Positions 1 to 8,142 of a stretch of 64,000 nucleotides of DNA are shown piece by piece. How positions within the stretch are numbered: position 1 is the first letter of the stretch; every line of letters starts with the position of its first letter. Source of the DNA: Nostoc sp. UCD121 (GTDB lineage: Bacteria > Cyanobacteriota > Cyanobacteriia > Cyanobacteriales > Nostocaceae); the NCBI RefSeq assembly GCF_014222285.1, contig NZ_JACKZS010000009.1, forward strand, positions 1 to 64,000, read 5' to 3'. Below the pieces are notes generated by a model that saw only the letters and a list, made by a program, of their open reading frames with translations, did not search any database and was not told where the DNA came from. The position numbers and the translations under genes are program-made.

Positions 1-2
1 TA

Positions 3-134
3 ATTGAGGTTAAAAACGAAGTTTATGCTCATTTGACTGCCCTTTCACCCTTACAGCAACGTATTCTTGTTTTACTTGGGTTCCCAACTACTATTTACAC
101 TCAACTTGGTGGTCAATCTTTTACTCCTGAGTAG
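3..134 (+). CDS. 3' end of an unidentified CDS (partial)
   Basis: The frame is open from the window edge for 43 codons to a TAG at 132-134. The visible tail contains LSPLQQRILVLLGFP and ends QSFTPE. The length and absence of a start show that the gene begins outside the window. I do not recognise the family. A transposase C-terminus is possible in this repeat-rich context but is a guess. Confidence 0.4.
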   Translation: MEVKNEVYAHLTALSPLQQRILVLLGFPTTIYTQLGGQSFTPE

Positions 135-601
135 CATTTCTTCTAACTCCCGAAAAAATGGGCGAACCGGGAGTAATAATTTTTAATTGGAGCGTACTCC
201 TATATGGAAACAAGCAAGGCGCAGCGTCTCGTAAAGAAGCGACTTGACCGCTCAATGACCCATCTGGCAGCAACGAGAACAAACCCAGATTGCCCTTAAT
301 ATTTGTCGGTTAAGGAGAAAAGGGGAATGGGAAAGAGAAAACCTTTAATCTAAAGCCAGTAACCTTTTCCCCAAACAAAATTTCAGTTTAAAATCTAAAA
401 CCCGAGCAGTATTGGGTTCTATAAATAGCTATGCCCCACTATTAGGAGTGTCTTCTGAGAAAAGTTTAAGGGAACAAGGGTAAGGAATGAATTTAAACCC
501 TTACCCTTTTCCTTTAACTGAGAAGTATAGCCTTGAGTCCTATTGGTAATTCAAGATAGCTAGCAGATTTTTGAGATTTAGCGGGATATTCTGGTGAATA
601 G
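135..601. other. Intergenic region without a confirmed gene
   Basis: No convincing gene is visible. A 31-codon frame (204-299, plus, starting METSKAQR) has a GGAG about 12 bases upstream, which is too far for a normal ribosome site, so I do not call it. The only clear structure is the hairpin at 476-508. Confidence 0.4.
476..508. terminator. Hairpin, possible bidirectional terminator
   Basis: AAGGGTAAGG (476-485) pairs perfectly with CCTTACCCTT (499-508) around a 13-base loop. It is followed on the plus strand by a T-rich stretch (TTCCTTT). It lies 94 bases beyond the stop of the minus-strand ribbon-helix-helix gene, so it could end transcripts from either side. Confidence 0.4.
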
Positions 602-814
602 TTACTGTGATTTTGACCCAATACCAACTGTTGTTTTTGAGTCTGCTGTTGCCATTTCAGAGTTTTCAGTATTGTCAACCTCAAGAGATCGGAGTAATTC
701 TCGAATTACGTCTGTTGCTGGCCTTCCTGTCAAAGCACAGTAGTGTTCAAGTTTCTTCATTTCCTCAGCCGTGAGATTTACCGTTAGCCGTTTAACAGCC
801 CATTTTTTATTCAT
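602..814 (-). CDS. Ribbon-helix-helix (CopG-like) small protein
   Basis: A 70-residue protein. Residues 8-45 have the look of a CopG/Arc ribbon-helix-helix DNA-binding fold: a basic strand (KRLTVNLTAEE), a helix (MKKLEHYCALTG) and the typical RPATDVIRELLRSL second helix. The C-terminal 25 residues are polar and probably disordered. Such proteins usually act as dimeric repressors or antitoxins. No toxin partner is visible nearby. It lies 50 bases downstream of the response-regulator gene on the same strand and may be the last gene of a MerR/response-regulator/RHH transcription unit. Fold assignment is fairly sure; function is unknown. Confidence 0.6.
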   Translation of the reverse strand: MNKKWAVKRLTVNLTAEEMKKLEHYCALTGRPATDVIRELLRSLEVDNTENSEMATADSKTTVGIGSKSQ

Positions 815-864
815 GATCCTCTTTTTTCTTTAAAATTTTGCTTTTTGTCGAAATCACTAAGCCA

Positions 865-1545
865 TTACGATTGTTCCCGTAGTGCATAGCCTACACCACG
901 GACTGTATGAATCAAACGCTTTTCATTATTCTCTTCCAATTTGAGTCGCAGATAACGAATATATACTTCAATAATATTAGAATCACCCATGAAATCGTAA
1001 CCCCAAACTTTCTCTAAAATTTGATCTCTAGTAAACACCTGACGGGGATGTGAGAGGAGATATTCTAATAAGTCAAACTCTTTTGCTGTTAACTCAATGC
1101 TTCGTTTTTCCCGAAAAACTTCACGGGTACGGCGATTTAAGCTTAAATCTTCAAATTGCAGTAAACCTTCGGCTGTTTCTTGCGTGCGGCGCAGATGGGC
1201 GCGAATTCTAGCTAGTAATTCCTCAATGCTGAAGGGCTTAACTACATAATCATCGGCTCCCGCATCTAATCCGGCGACGCGATCGCTCACTTCATCTTTT
1301 GCTGTCAATAAAATTACTGGTACTGTACTACCTGTTGCTCGCAAACGGCGACAAATTTCTAAACCTGTTAAACCTGGTAACATCCAATCGAGAATCGCTA
1401 AATCTGGCGATGAGTCTCGCGCTAGGGTAAGACCGGCAATCCCATCATGAGCCACGCTTACTTGGTATCCTTCGCTACTTAGCTCTAACTCGACAAATCG
1501 TGCTAGTTTGACTTCATCTTCCACCAAAAGGATATGTGCTGTCAT
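865..1545 (-). CDS. OmpR/PhoB-family response regulator
   Basis: A 226-residue two-domain response regulator. The N-terminal receiver has the acidic pair in LLVEDE, the phospho-acceptor Asp53 in LAILDWMLP, the TAKDE switch region and the conserved Lys in VVKPF. The C-terminal winged helix has LTAKEFDLLEYLLSHPRQVFTR and ends with HTVRGVGYALR. I start it at 1545 (MTAHILLVEDE) rather than at an in-frame ATG 25 codons upstream, because receiver domains begin here and the longer form would run into the MerR gene. It resembles cyanobacterial RppA/NrsR-type regulators, but I cannot assign orthology. No histidine kinase gene is adjacent, so its partner must be elsewhere. Confidence 0.85.
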   Translation of the reverse strand: MTAHILLVEDEVKLARFVELELSSEGYQVSVAHDGIAGLTLARDSSPDLAILDWMLPGLTGLEICRRLRATGSTVPVILLTAKDEVSDRVAGLDAGADDYVVKPFSIEELLARIRAHLRRTQETAEGLLQFEDLSLNRRTREVFREKRSIELTAKEFDLLEYLLSHPRQVFTRDQILEKVWGYDFMGDSNIIEVYIRYLRLKLEENNEKRLIHTVRGVGYALREQS

Positions 1546-1586
1546 AAGTTTGCTCCTGCTGCCTCCTCTGTCTTTTTCTGTGTTTA

Positions 1587-2027
1587 TCAGCACTGAGGGA
1601 TATTTTGAATAATGGGACAAATTGTATCTTCATACTGGTCGCCGATATTCTTCCAGCCTGAAAGTAATCCCTTTATTTCAGATCGCAAAGTTAATAACTG
1701 ATCGATTTGGCGATCAATTTGCAAAAGCTTGTCCTGGAGCTTTTCTTTGATTTCACCACAGGGAGCTTGTCCTTGGTCATAGACCTGAAGAATATTTCCA
1801 ATTTCCTCTAAGCTCAGACCAAGATTTTGTGCCCTTTTAATGAAGGCTAGACGAGTCAGCACATCCAATGAAAACTGGCGGAAGCCTCCCTCTGTTCGTC
1901 TTGATGATTTGATTAAACCTAAACTCTCGTAATAGCGAATTGTCCTGATAGGGATTCCGCTTATATCTGTTACCTGACCAATTAAAAGCAGTTTTGTTTC
2001 CTGAGTTAACACGGCAGATTTTCCCAA
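1587..2027 (-). CDS. MerR-family metal-responsive regulator
   Basis: A 146-residue MerR protein. The N-terminal winged HTH reads IGQVTDISGIPIRTIRYYESLGLI, followed by the RRTEGGFRQF wing, the LAFIKRAQNLGLSLEEI segment and a long dimerisation helix (residues 88-125). Cysteines in APCGEIKE and in the C-terminal CPIIQNIPQC lie where ZntR/CadR-type members bind metal; the His sometimes found in that loop is absent. In the family, metal binding converts a repressor into an activator of promoters with a 19-20 bp spacer. It lies 41 bases upstream of the response regulator, same strand. The Zn/Cd-type ATPase at 10.1-12.1 kb is a conceivable but unproven target. Metal specificity cannot be read from sequence. 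Confidence 0.8.
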   Translation of the reverse strand: MGKSAVLTQETKLLLIGQVTDISGIPIRTIRYYESLGLIKSSRRTEGGFRQFSLDVLTRLAFIKRAQNLGLSLEEIGNILQVYDQGQAPCGEIKEKLQDKLLQIDRQIDQLLTLRSEIKGLLSGWKNIGDQYEDTICPIIQNIPQC

Positions 2028-2362
2028 ATATTGTAATTATTATTACATATTTATACTAATTTATTAATTCAGATAAGAGTTTAGCCAAATCTTGGTGTCA
2101 GTAGTTGAAATTTTTATTTAATTAGAGATATTACTAAGTTTTGATTTTTCAGATATCTATTATGAATAGATATTGGCTGATAGTGCCTAATAATTAATTA
2201 GTATAATTTTAACATTTTTAATCTAATTTACTCAATATTTTACTCCTCAAATTTTATCTATTTGTTGAGTGACTATTGCTCAAGGTACTGAAAGTAACTG
2301 TTTTTTTTAAGTTCGCATGTTACTTCTAGATCAACTGCTTCACCTCAAGTGAAACCATAAAA
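2028..2362. promoter_or_regulatory. Divergent intergenic region (MerR / Rieske)
   Basis: A very AT-rich 335-base spacer between two divergently transcribed genes, so it must contain the promoters of both. I could not pick out an unambiguous MerR-type dyad or a -35/-10 pair. Confidence 0.35.
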
Positions 2363-3451
2363 ATGAATCTCAACTCGCAGACTTCTAGCTCAACCCGTAA
2401 ACCTAAAACTTTCAATAATCCAGAGCGTTTTATTGAAGGATGGTATTGGGTAATACCCTCTCGAAATCTGCGGGTGGGTGAAGTAAAAGCTGTCACGATT
2501 TTGGGCAGAGAACTAGTGATTTACCGTGGTAAGGACAAAAGAGTAACTACCTTTGATGCCTACTGTCCCCACATGGGCGCTCATCTTGCTGAAGGCAAAG
2601 TTGAGGGTAATGCACTCCGTTGTTTCTTCCATCACTGGAAGTTTGACGCTGAAGGGATGTGTATTGATATCCCATGTTTAGATACGCCGCTTTCCCTAAA
2701 GTTACAAACTTGGCCCACTGCTGAAAAGTACGGCATGATTTGGGTTTGGACTGGAGAAATACCACAGCAACCTCTACCTTTTGTTCCAGAGTTAGAACAA
2801 AAAGAGTGTGATGTCGCTATCCATTCTCACTTTCTGATGAACTGTCACCCCAATGTGGTGATGATTAATGCGATTGATACTCAACATGTCAATACAGTTC
2901 ACAAACTGCCAATAGAAATTATTTTTGAAAGACAGGAACTGAACGAAAATGCAATTATCTTCAGTAACACTACAAACATTAAAGAGAATTCATCTTTCAT
3001 TAAACTCATCCGTCTTTTTTACAAGAATGCCATAACTATCAGTATTTGCTATTGGTACGGTAGCATTGGCATTGTGACACTTGGCCCCGATTTCTTCCAT
3101 GTCCACACAATGTTTGCAGTTCGCCTGCACGAAGGTGGAAAAGCTGAAGGTCAAATCCTGTTAATTACTAAGAAACGTAAAGGATTTTTTGGTTGGTTAT
3201 CCAATCGAGTTGTGTTATGGCTGACTAAGATTGCAGGTAAATTTTTTCTCATGGGTGACATCAAGATTGTCCAAACAATTAAGTTTGATTTGAAAACTCC
3301 AATCAAAGCAGATCAGTCAATCATGCACTTTATTAACCATGTTGAAAGGCAGCAATCTCTAATGTGGGGGACTTGGCAAGAAACGCGATCGCGCGATGTA
3401 GAGAGCAAGCCTAAGCGTGAGAGATGGCAAGATACAGCAAGTAATGACTAA
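2363..3451 (+). CDS. Rieske non-haem iron oxygenase
   Basis: A 362-residue protein of the ring-hydroxylating oxygenase alpha-subunit type. The Rieske [2Fe-2S] ligands are Cys68/His70 (YCPHMGAH) and Cys87/His90 (CFFHHW). The mononuclear iron site is Asp172-His175-His180 in IDTQHVNTVH, with the Asp that bridges to the Rieske centre. The family transfers electrons from ferredoxin to activate O2 for hydroxylation, ring cleavage or demethylation; in phototrophs it includes chlorophyll, pheophorbide and carotenoid enzymes. Both metal sites look intact, so it should be active. The substrate is unknown. It is monocistronic and diverges from the MerR gene. There is no N-terminal signal. The C-terminus is strongly basic and polar. 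Confidence 0.85.
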   Translation: MNLNSQTSSSTRKPKTFNNPERFIEGWYWVIPSRNLRVGEVKAVTILGRELVIYRGKDKRVTTFDAYCPHMGAHLAEGKVEGNALRCFFHHWKFDAEGMCIDIPCLDTPLSLKLQTWPTAEKYGMIWVWTGEIPQQPLPFVPELEQKECDVAIHSHFLMNCHPNVVMINAIDTQHVNTVHKLPIEIIFERQELNENAIIFSNTTNIKENSSFIKLIRLFYKNAITISICYWYGSIGIVTLGPDFFHVHTMFAVRLHEGGKAEGQILLITKKRKGFFGWLSNRVVLWLTKIAGKFFLMGDIKIVQTIKFDLKTPIKADQSIMHFINHVERQQSLMWGTWQETRSRDVESKPKRERWQDTASND

Positions 3452-3778
3452 TATCATGTCTACATTGACCAAAATTCTGTTGAAGCTTACAAAGCCATAG
3501 CTTGACAGAATAATTATTTTATGGTCAATTAAATAGACATGATATAACAGCTAATAAAAGTTAAAAGTTCAATAAATTACTTTTAACTTTTAATTTATTT
3601 TTTACTAGGTTACTAAATTAATAAAAAGAAGTGGCAAAGCCACTTCCTAATTCCCAGGTAGAACCTAAGTTATGAGTATAACGACTACAAAAATTTGAAA
3701 TAGTATAAACAAACACCAATTAGCTGAATATCTGTATTTTCCTTGTTTCCTTGGTAAGAAAATCGTAACTTCGATGCG
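3452..3778. other. Convergent intergenic region
   Basis: Separates the convergent Rieske gene and the 79-residue gene. It holds an AT-rich stretch with an inverted repeat (TTAAAAGTTCAAT / TTACTTTTAACTTTTAA around 3555-3595) and the terminator at 3628-3646. No gene seen. Confidence 0.4.
3628..3646 (-). terminator. Intrinsic terminator of the 79-residue gene
   Basis: On the minus strand a perfect 8-bp stem (GAAGTGGC / GCCACTTC, loop TTT) is followed directly by TTTTTATTAATT, the form of a rho-independent terminator. It lies 132 bases past the stop of the minus-strand gene at 3779-4018. Confidence 0.65.
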
Positions 3779-4018
3779 CTAAATAACTGTATATTTACAT
3801 AAGTCTGCCGTAGCAGCCTCAATAGCTACAGCTTTCTTCATCTGCTTAAACTTCTGGCTGCGGATGTCAAATTCTGCTTGAAGTGCGTCTAGTTTTTGTT
3901 GCGATCGCTTATCAATCAGTATATCTCCTATAGCCGTTGCATCTTTGACTGTGACTGGTAAATCAGCACCTACGCCAATCGGTAAGGCATAACCGTTCTT
4001 GAAGTTCTGCTTGCTCAT
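3779..4018 (-). CDS. Small conserved-looking hypothetical protein
   Basis: A 79-residue soluble protein, not recognised. It has an N-terminal Gly/Pro-rich stretch (GYALPIGVGADLPVTV) followed by a helical charged half (residues 34-66, DKRSQQKLDALQAEFDIRSQ). It has no signal peptide or membrane segment. It is a stand-alone gene with its own intrinsic terminator downstream, which supports expression as a real gene. Confidence 0.55.
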   Translation of the reverse strand: MSKQNFKNGYALPIGVGADLPVTVKDATAIGDILIDKRSQQKLDALQAEFDIRSQKFKQMKKAVAIEAATADLCKYTVI

Positions 4019-4282
4019 GTCCTAGCCTAGAAGGTGTGGAATCTTAAAAATTACCATAGCCTAGCAATGCAGCAATAAAGGTAAGTTAATTGCTTAATAA
4101 CCCTCTTTTGTCACTTTAGGAGAATCCAATCGCTCAAACGGTTACGGGACTTTAATTTCTACTTTTTGTCTATAAATTTTAGTTTCTGTTAGAAAATAAA
4201 GCCTCAAACCTGGATTAAATCAAAGTCTCAGAATTTGGCTGAGATTATTGTTTTCCGAGAGTGACAAAAGAGGGATAATCTA

Positions 4283-5824
4283 TTAATTTGGAAAGTTATT
4301 GGCTAAATCTTCTCCAGAAATAATAGTTGTATAGAATGTATACTTGGGGTTTGCTACATAGCGTTTGTCTTGTTTAATAATCGCCATAAAATCTTTATGT
4401 CCTTGTCTAGTACGCCCTACTAAAGCACCAGCAGAAGCATATTTAATATCATTAGTAGGATTGTCATAACCCCACTGTTGGCTTATATAGAAATTATCAG
4501 ATGTATCAGGTTTATCGCCAGTTCGTTTAAAATCTTTATTGAAATCTCTATAAACAGTTATATCTCCAACTTGCACTAATGCTTCGTGAGGTTCAGCTGT
4601 ACCGTGGGTACCAACAACCCAAGCTTTGTATTGTCCAAGCTGCATCCTAGCTGCTCCTTTGGAATTCATCGGATTATCAGTGTAGTACTTCCCTGGTTCT
4701 GTAGTACTTTCCCAATTACCCACAATTTTGGGAATTCCGTTGATTACCTCGATGACCATTCGCCGATCATTAAATACATTTGGAGCATTATTGTTAATAG
4801 TTCCATCCTCATTCATACCCTCAACATAAATAATGTTATACATTTTTGCCCCAACAGAAATCTCATAGTTTTTTGACTCCATATATTTCAAAATTCGGCT
4901 GGCTAAATCATTTGCCCAAGGAAGCACCAGATAAATTCTCATTAAACCGTTCTGAGTAGCTGGCGAATTTATAAAACTCTGACCTTCTGGTGTAGAAATG
5001 TAAATAGAAATAATTAAAGTTGTAGTTAATAATGTAGCCGCTATTCTTCCCCAAATTATTAGAGGAGATTTAGCAGAAGGTTTAGAAACTGGAGACAGCT
5101 TTTCCTTTATCTGTTTGGGTATAGGCAAACTAATACCAGCAACTTTAATTAAGTTGTCTTCTCCCAACACGTTGCCCAAAAGGTCTGTTACCCCCTCCAA
5201 GTCGCCACGGGCAAACGTTCTCATCCCACGAGCATAAATCAGTAGTGGCTGGTATTCAGCCAATGGCTCGACAAGTGTTTCCGTCAAAGATGCCATTCGT
5301 ACCAGTTCTGCTGTATCTTTTTCATTCAATTTCGAGAATGATAATGCTAACTCCCGCGCTGCTTTACTAGGTTGGGTGTATGCTAATCCTATCCAGCTTT
5401 GAGTTTGGGCAAAATCTCGAATATCGGGGTCATCACTCTGAAGTTTCTGCCTTACATACTCTAGTAAAAAATCCGATAGCTCATTTATCCTTTGTTGACC
5501 GAATTTTTCATCTTCCTGTAATTGCTTCAACAGCAAATTTCGCACTTCCAAATCCATCTGATATAATTCACACCCGACTTCATCACACAGATTAGAAAGC
5601 AGCAAATCGGCTACAGCAATCCAGGGAATATTCAGTACTTTCCCATTTATATCCCTCTGAAAGTTAGCCCACAGCCGATATAGCAAATCAGGTGTTAATG
5701 CTAATGAGAAAGCAGCATGGCAAGCTAAATAGAAATGTGATTCGCCAAAGCGTTTACGAAATGACTCAACGCGCCGTTTTGCAATTCTATATTTAGTTTC
5801 ATTTGAGGATGCTGTGCGAGTCAT
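4283..5824 (-). CDS. Membrane protein with effector-like C-terminal domain of vWA-MoxR system
   Basis: A 513-residue protein, last gene of the four-gene operon. I place the start at MTRTASS (5824), preceded by AAGG at good spacing, not at the upstream ATG inside the vWA gene. Residues 1-235 form an all-helical soluble domain (FYLACHAAFSLALTPD, LPLAEYQPLLIYARGM) that I associate from memory with cyanobacterial proteins carrying other effector domains next to MoxR/vWA genes. One membrane segment lies at about 254-277. Residues 310-513 form a domain with DRRMVIEVI, GTHGTAEPHEAL and SAGALVGRTRQGH. The last motif resembles the S-x-G-C-x-x-R/G active site of cysteine L,D-transpeptidase-like enzymes, but the Cys is Ala467 here. 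It could act on the cell wall, or be a catalytically dead sensor or decoy. The family placement of the C-terminus is inference. Confidence 0.65.
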   Translation of the reverse strand: MTRTASSNETKYRIAKRRVESFRKRFGESHFYLACHAAFSLALTPDLLYRLWANFQRDINGKVLNIPWIAVADLLLSNLCDEVGCELYQMDLEVRNLLLKQLQEDEKFGQQRINELSDFLLEYVRQKLQSDDPDIRDFAQTQSWIGLAYTQPSKAARELALSFSKLNEKDTAELVRMASLTETLVEPLAEYQPLLIYARGMRTFARGDLEGVTDLLGNVLGEDNLIKVAGISLPIPKQIKEKLSPVSKPSAKSPLIIWGRIAATLLTTTLIISIYISTPEGQSFINSPATQNGLMRIYLVLPWANDLASRILKYMESKNYEISVGAKMYNIIYVEGMNEDGTINNNAPNVFNDRRMVIEVINGIPKIVGNWESTTEPGKYYTDNPMNSKGAARMQLGQYKAWVVGTHGTAEPHEALVQVGDITVYRDFNKDFKRTGDKPDTSDNFYISQQWGYDNPTNDIKYASAGALVGRTRQGHKDFMAIIKQDKRYVANPKYTFYTTIISGEDLANNFPN

Positions 5825-5834
5825 CTTACACCTT

Positions 5835-7217
5835 CTAAAAGTTCTGCAAACTGCTATGACGACCTCGCAGAGCATTAATAGCACTATCTAAACCCTCGCG
5901 GGTTGCCTCAAACATGGGAACTGAGCCAGCAATTTCTCCAGCAGTTGTACCCAACCAACGCTTTTTTGGTATGGGATTTAACCATGCAACATAACGAACG
6001 TGCTGTTTTAACTGTTTGAGAAATTCTTCTGTGAACTCTATCCTCTCTGAATTCAGACCACCACGAGCAGCGCCAGCATCACTGAATATGAGTGCTACTA
6101 CTCTATTTTGATGCAGGCGAGCGAAAATATTCTCAATTGGCTCTGCTTTTTGATGCAGTGGATCATGGTAAAGATACCCAACTGGACAATTATGAAAATA
6201 GTAGATGCCAGCTGCACCTAATTGTCCACCCCTCGAGGCAGTGTGACCCAAACGAACTGACAGAGAATGAAAAGGAACCATTGATCCGTCTTGGTCGATC
6301 AGCAACAGCAGTTCTGTCCGATTTACCCTGGCTGGTGACAATACAGGCTCCAGCATCATTCCGTAACATCCAATCTGCTTAACTGTTGCTTCGATATCCA
6401 ATTCTGTAGCAATTCCCTCTTTAGTCAAACGGCGCAGATGTCGCCACATCTGCTTCATTTGCCTTTGAGTTACGGGCAAATAGTCCGTAGAGAAGAGAAA
6501 GCGATCGCCCAATACCTCCGCTCTACTAGTTACCTGATGTATCGCTTGGGCAACTTGTACTTCATCTCCAATATTAGGAAACGATTCTGAAGCTAAAGTA
6601 GCAGTAGGTATGGGTTTAGATGGTTCTGTCTGCAAGTAATTATTTTGAGCGCGACGCTTCATCAACAACCTTAGCAACCACAAACACCCTGAAGTTACTG
6701 CCAAAATTAGCAAGAAAATCAACCAAGCTGGCCAATTTATTTGACTTTTCTTTTGAGGAATTTGTGCGGTCGGGGTCGGCACAACTGGTTGCTTTACTGG
6801 TGAGGGTAATTTCTCTGGTACTGGTACTGATGTTGGCAAAGATATCGTAGGCGAAGGTACACTCACTTGATTTTTTGGGCGTGTAACCCATAGCACTAAC
6901 CCTACACTTAAAACCAACACTCCTACTAAAGTTGCAAACCTAAGAAGTTGAATAGCTTGACTTTGGTTTACATTTAAAACTTGAGTTTGGGGAACTGTCT
7001 CACTACAAATTAACTGTTCAAAGTGATAATCAAATATATATTTTTCTTCAACTGATTTAACCCAAAGTATTCGACACAATCGAGCTAAAGCGGCTCTATC
7101 TGGAAGACCATAACCAGCTTGCAAAGCCTGCAACATCGACTGGTAATCATCCACACCCAGAGGTAATCCTGCCTGCCGCAGTCGAGTAAACAATTCCAGT
7201 AGGGGTAAATCATCCAT
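5835..7217 (-). CDS. Membrane-anchored vWA-domain protein (SAV_2336-like)
   Basis: A 460-residue protein. Residues 1-70 are the helical domain found at the start of SAV_2336-type proteins (LFTRLRQAGLPLGVDDYQSM). Two hydrophobic segments (about 92-111 and 162-185) flank a Pro-rich stretch. The C-terminal half is a von Willebrand A domain whose metal site reads Asp308-x-Asp310-Gly-Ser312 (LLLLIDQDGSMVPF), with a later ALIFSDAGAARGG strand. In MoxR-vWA pairs the AAA+ ATPase remodels partners recruited by the vWA domain. Its start overlaps the moxR stop by 8 bases and its stop lies 10 bases before the effector start, so translational coupling is likely. Confidence 0.75.
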   Translation of the reverse strand: MDDLPLLELFTRLRQAGLPLGVDDYQSMLQALQAGYGLPDRAALARLCRILWVKSVEEKYIFDYHFEQLICSETVPQTQVLNVNQSQAIQLLRFATLVGVLVLSVGLVLWVTRPKNQVSVPSPTISLPTSVPVPEKLPSPVKQPVVPTPTAQIPQKKSQINWPAWLIFLLILAVTSGCLWLLRLLMKRRAQNNYLQTEPSKPIPTATLASESFPNIGDEVQVAQAIHQVTSRAEVLGDRFLFSTDYLPVTQRQMKQMWRHLRRLTKEGIATELDIEATVKQIGCYGMMLEPVLSPARVNRTELLLLIDQDGSMVPFHSLSVRLGHTASRGGQLGAAGIYYFHNCPVGYLYHDPLHQKAEPIENIFARLHQNRVVALIFSDAGAARGGLNSERIEFTEEFLKQLKQHVRYVAWLNPIPKKRWLGTTAGEIAGSVPMFEATREGLDSAINALRGRHSSLQNF

Positions 7218-8142
7218 TATTTTTCAACTTTAGATAACGGATGTGATCTTCCCAACTCTTTAACAACACACCAGGATAAGGCAACTTACCATTGAGTTTT
7301 GCCAAAGCCTCATCTTCGGAGTAGCGACGCAAAGCCTTGAACCAGTCAATCAACTCACTAGTGCTGATTTTCTTGCTTGCTCCACCTTGGTTTTTTTTCA
7401 TTTCTTCCCGCAGTTCCCAAAAACGCTCTACAGCTTGGTTTATCAAAACCTCTGAGGCTTTCGGAAACAAAGCATTCATAATATGGATGAGTCTTTCACG
7501 GCTAGGAAATTCTACATAATGGAATAAACATCGACGTAAGAAAGCATCTGGCAAATCTTTTTCATCATTACTGGTAATTAAAACAATGGGTGCTGCCTTG
7601 GCTTCAATCTCCTGCCCCGTTTCATCAACAATAAATCGTTTTTGATCTAGTTCCAGCAGCAAGTCGTTGGGAAAGTCAATGTCAGCTTTATCAATTTCAT
7701 CAATCAGCACCACTGTACGTTGCTTACTCTGAAATGCCCGTCCCAAAGGCCCCCAACGGACATAAGTAGTCGGGTTATCAAGTCGCTGAATCTGTTCTGC
7801 TGTCAGGCGATCAGAAGCAGCTAGTTGGGCATCTCGCAACCGTCCTACAGCATCGTAAGTATACAAGCCATCCCGCGCTCGACTGGTGGATTTGACATAC
7901 CAGGCTTCTAAATTTAAACCCAGTTCGTAAGTGACAGCACTTGCCAGTAAAGTCTTCCCACACCCTGGTTCGCCTTTTAGCAGTAACGGTCGTTCTAAGT
8001 AAATCGCCAAGTTTACCGCTTCTACCAATTCAGGATTAGGCAAATAGGGATATAATAGCTGTCCGTTTGCCCCCCTTTCTCCTAAGTGGGGCTGCACTTT
8101 ACCTGTATATTCCAAGAATTGTCTACTTAGAACTTCAACCAT
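7210..8142 (-). CDS. MoxR-family AAA+ ATPase
   Basis: A 310-residue AAA+ protein. It has Walker A at residues 57-64 (GEPGCGKT), Walker B TVVLIDEIDKAD near 145, sensor-1 ITSNDEKDLPDAF and an arginine pair in FLRRCLFHYVEFP. MoxR ATPases act as chaperones that insert cofactors or remodel complexes together with vWA partners. This one is the ATP-driven core of the operon. Its 3' end overlaps the vWA gene by 8 bases and its start overlaps the upstream gene by 16. All catalytic motifs look intact, in contrast to the degenerate NTPase encoded just upstream. Confidence 0.85.
   Translation of the reverse strand: MVEVLSRQFLEYTGKVQPHLGERGANGQLLYPYLPNPELVEAVNLAIYLERPLLLKGEPGCGKTLLASAVTYELGLNLEAWYVKSTSRARDGLYTYDAVGRLRDAQLAASDRLTAEQIQRLDNPTTYVRWGPLGRAFQSKQRTVVLIDEIDKADIDFPNDLLLELDQKRFIVDETGQEIEAKAAPIVLITSNDEKDLPDAFLRRCLFHYVEFPSRERLIHIMNALFPKASEVLINQAVERFWELREEMKKNQGGASKKISTSELIDWFKALRRYSEDEALAKLNGKLPYPGVLLKSWEDHIRYLKLKNNG

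Noticed and set aside
865..1620. Longer response-regulator start at 1620
   Set aside because: Adds 25 residues outside the receiver fold and overlaps the MerR coding end; 1545 gives the normal N-terminus.
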